Assembly (NCBI RefSeq): GCF_042610375.1
Contig: NZ_JBGJZL010000002.1
Location: forward strand, 62,001-126,000
DNA length: 64,000 nt
Source of the DNA: CTSoil-075 sp042610375
GTDB lineage: Bacteria > Bacillota > Negativicutes > DSM-13327
Reading direction: 5' to 3'
Of this stretch, positions 61,809-64,000 are shown piece after piece; the first letter of the stretch is position 1; every line of letters starts with the position of its first letter. The notes beneath the pieces were generated by a model. It searched no databases. It was not told the origin of the DNA and was given only the letters and a program-made list of their open reading frames with translations. A program made the position numbers and the translations under genes.

Positions 61809-63857
61809 TTGATCAATTTTTGGACAAGAAGTATTCAATATATTAAAGGCGTGGGGCCACACAAAGCAACTTTATTGAATAAGTTAGGCATATTTACAAT
61901 TGGAGATTTACTCGAACACTATCCTCGCCGTTATGAGGATCGTAGTCAACTTAAGATGATAAATTCTCTCATTGATGGACAACTAGAAACTTTTAAGGCC
62001 AAAGTAGTTAACTTTGTGGAGACTAAGCCACGACGTGGTTTAAGCATTCTCAAAATGAGCGTTAGTGATGGCTCTGGGGTTGCTCAAGTCGTTTGGTTTA
62101 ATCAGCCTCATATGAAAAAAAAGTATCAGACTGGCATGGAAGTGATTGTATCAGGTAAGATTAAGATTTTTTATCAAGTAGAAGTTCAAAATCCAGAAAT
62201 TGAAGTCATAGATAGTTCAGAACCGATCGATACTGGACGAATTATCCCTGTTTATGCTGCAAGCGAAAATATTAATCAGCGTTTTTTACGGACAATGATT
62301 AATCAAGTATTGAATGACTATCAAGAGATTATAGAAATTTTACCTACGAACATTATTGATAAATTTTCCTTATTTAATCGTAGATTGGCTTTTGAAGCCA
62401 TTCATTTTCCTCAAAGTATGGAGATTTTAGAACGAGCGAGACAAAGATTGGTATTTGAGGAATTATATTTATTGCAGTGTAGCCTATTGTTACTAAAAAA
62501 ACAACATAGAAATCATCATATGGGAATAAAACATGGGCTCGATGCTTTGCTTTCAAGTCAAGCATATAAAAACTTACCTTTTAGATTGACTGATGATCAA
62601 GAAAAAGTATTATCTGAAGTAAAGTCAGATATGGAAGATATCACAACCATGCAGCGTTTGTTGCAAGGTGATGTTGGTTCTGGTAAAACGATTATAGCAG
62701 CCCTAGCGTTGATTAAGACTGTAGAAAATGGTTATCAGGGGGCTATGATGGTTCCAACTGAAATATTAGCTGAGCAGCATTATAAGACGCTATCAGAGCT
62801 ATTTGCGCCCCTTGGCATTACAGTATGTATGCTTACAGGCAAATTGTCACGACGGCTTCGTGAAGATGTCTTATGTAAATTACGAGAGGGTTTGGTGGAT
62901 GTCATCATAGGGACTCATGCTCTCATTCAAGAGGTTGTTGAATTTAAATATTTAGGATTGGTAGTGACTGATGAGCAACATCGGTTTGGTGTTCGCCAGC
63001 GAAGCATATTACAGGAAAAAGGCAATATGCCTGACGTATTGGTGATGACAGCAACGCCGATCCCTCGAACAATGGCACTTACTGTTTATGGAGATCTTGA
63101 TGTATCTTCTATCCGACAATTGCCTCCTGGTCGTAAAGCCATCAGAACTTTTGTGCGTGGTAGTGATCGACGACATTTAGTGTACAAGTTTATTGTGGAC
63201 GAAGTCAAAAATGGACGCCAAGCTTATGTGGTTTGTCCCTTGGTAGAAGAATCGGAAAAAATTGATGCTCAGTCAGCAGTCGAACTTTACGAGCAACTAA
63301 TACAAACAGATTTAAAAGATATTCCCTGCGGCTTAGTCCACGGCAAAATGAAGGCAGTTGATAAAGAAACTGTAATGAATGGATTTTATAGTGGAGAAAT
63401 AAAAGTATTGATCGCAACAACGGTGATTGAAGTCGGTGTAAATGTACCAAATGCCACTGTTATGGTGATTGAAGGGGCAGAACGATTTGGTTTAGCTCAA
63501 TTGCATCAATTACGGGGACGTATTGGTCGAGGTGCTCATCAATCTTATTGTATTTTGCTCTCTGATAATCGAAATCCTGAGACTCAAGAAAGGCTTACGA
63601 TTATGACAACAACCAATGATGGTTTCGTACTTGCTGAAGAAGATTTAAAATTACGTGGTCCTGGACAATTTTTTGGTACACGACAACACGGTCTTCCAGA
63701 CCTTAAGATTGCAGATATCATTAGCGATATTAGTATTTTACTAGAGGCTAAACGTGCAGCGGAGCAAACCATTGCAAATGCTGATGATTGTGTGAGTATA
63801 CGTTCTGTTTTAAGTCAACGGTTTGGTAAAGAAATAGGCATGATGTTTTCCAATTAA
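61809..63857 (+). CDS. recG: ATP-dependent DNA helicase RecG
   Basis: This is a 682-residue branch-migration helicase. The N-terminal wedge/OB domain contains YIKGVGPHKATLLNKLGI, YPRRYEDRS and VVWFNQPHMKKKY. The helicase core has LLQGDVGSGKTIIAA (about 285-299), DEQHRFGVRQR, TATPIPRTMAL, VHGKMKAVDKE and QLHQLRGRIGRG. The start is TTG 61809 behind AAGGTGATGG; the frame is open further upstream through the inverted repeat but has no ribosome site there. Confidence 0.97.
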   Translation: MINFWTRSIQYIKGVGPHKATLLNKLGIFTIGDLLEHYPRRYEDRSQLKMINSLIDGQLETFKAKVVNFVETKPRRGLSILKMSVSDGSGVAQVVWFNQPHMKKKYQTGMEVIVSGKIKIFYQVEVQNPEIEVIDSSEPIDTGRIIPVYAASENINQRFLRTMINQVLNDYQEIIEILPTNIIDKFSLFNRRLAFEAIHFPQSMEILERARQRLVFEELYLLQCSLLLLKKQHRNHHMGIKHGLDALLSSQAYKNLPFRLTDDQEKVLSEVKSDMEDITTMQRLLQGDVGSGKTIIAALALIKTVENGYQGAMMVPTEILAEQHYKTLSELFAPLGITVCMLTGKLSRRLREDVLCKLREGLVDVIIGTHALIQEVVEFKYLGLVVTDEQHRFGVRQRSILQEKGNMPDVLVMTATPIPRTMALTVYGDLDVSSIRQLPPGRKAIRTFVRGSDRRHLVYKFIVDEVKNGRQAYVVCPLVEESEKIDAQSAVELYEQLIQTDLKDIPCGLVHGKMKAVDKETVMNGFYSGEIKVLIATTVIEVGVNVPNATVMVIEGAERFGLAQLHQLRGRIGRGAHQSYCILLSDNRNPETQERLTIMTTTNDGFVLAEEDLKLRGPGQFFGTRQHGLPDLKIADIISDISILLEAKRAAEQTIANADDCVSIRSVLSQRFGKEIGMMFSN

Positions 63858-63867
63858 TTTGTACGTA

Positions 63868-63892
63868 AAAAAAGGCGACCGCATGGTCGCCA
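63868..63892 (-). terminator. Terminator downstream of recG, oriented to the minus strand
   Basis: GGCGACC pairs with GGTCGCC over a four-base loop. A run of seven T follows only on the minus strand, so it best terminates a transcript entering from the right edge. It may still end recG weakly. The last 108 bases of the window show no gene. Confidence 0.7.
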
Positions 63893-64000
63893 AAGATGGG
63901 AGAGGAGAAAATTTACACTATAGTTATGCCACATTTATACTCTATTTATACCTATCATTATCACGCCTCTAGTTGCCTTTTAGTAATAAATTTAGTATAG

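Overview
The window is a low-GC, spore-forming Firmicutes chromosome. The 3' end of sigG, then spoIIR, a ylmC/ymxH gene, ylmD(pgeF)-ylmE-sepF-proC-ylmH-divIVA-ileS, strong AGGAGG-type ribosome sites and T-box, SAM-I and FMN leaders all fit. Gene order (nrdD and a TIGR03960-type radical SAM gene beside the ylm cluster; DUF370-gmk-rpoZ-coaBC-metK-priA-def-fmt-DUF116-rsmB-rlmN; FHA-FHA-PP2C-ftsW-pbp-prkC) resembles the Pelosinus/Sporomusa group of Negativicutes. That assignment is from memory and not proven by the sequence.

Region 1 (1-11.8 kb) is the accessory part and holds the main discovery. Just after spoIIR, a well-placed AGGAGG and ATG begin a ylmC/ymxH reading frame (800-823). It breaks off after eight codons, at a 12-base sequence TCAGATCTTAAG. 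The same 12 bases recur in direct orientation at 11494-11505, exactly where the rest of ylmC begins. Joining the two copies gives an ordinary YlmC N-terminus. Between them lie about 10.7 kb with a large serine recombinase at the left end. The simplest reading is a site-specifically integrated element in a sporulation-cluster gene, analogous in layout to the sigK skin element. It carries a CwlD-like spore-cortex amidase, a chemotaxis receptor, a GNAT enzyme, a GyrI-like protein, a short protein with the glycyl-radical loop of anaerobic ribonucleotide reductase, and many small unknown genes. At the right end the element supplies ylmC with a replacement ribosome site, start codon and N-terminus.

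Region 2 (12-28.3 kb) is core chromosome on the plus strand: nrdD, a B12-type radical SAM protein, the division cluster pgeF-ylmE-sepF-proC-ylmH-divIVA, ileS behind an isoleucine T-box, then DUF5665-like, nitroreductase, DksA/TraR-type, TVP38-type, ferredoxin, lspA, rluD-type and pyrR genes.

Region 3 (28.4-47.3 kb) starts with a minus-strand rqcH (NFACT), followed by a Ca-type P-ATPase, dapF, yicC, remA-like DUF370, gmk, rpoZ, coaBC, SAM-I riboswitch-metK, priA, def, fmt, DUF116, rsmB and rlmN, and a convergent pyridoxamine-oxidase-like gene. It covers nucleotide, cofactor, translation and restart functions.

Region 4 (47.5-64 kb) holds a Ser/Thr phosphorylation and cell-wall operon (two FHA proteins, PP2C phosphatase, FtsW/RodA, PBP, PASTA kinase, rsgA, rpe). 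It continues with an FMN-riboswitch riboflavin operon ribD-ribE-ribBA-ribH, then yfcE, hslO, a convergent rpmB, a DUF1858 gene and recG. No rRNA, tRNA, CRISPR array or classical insertion sequence was seen.
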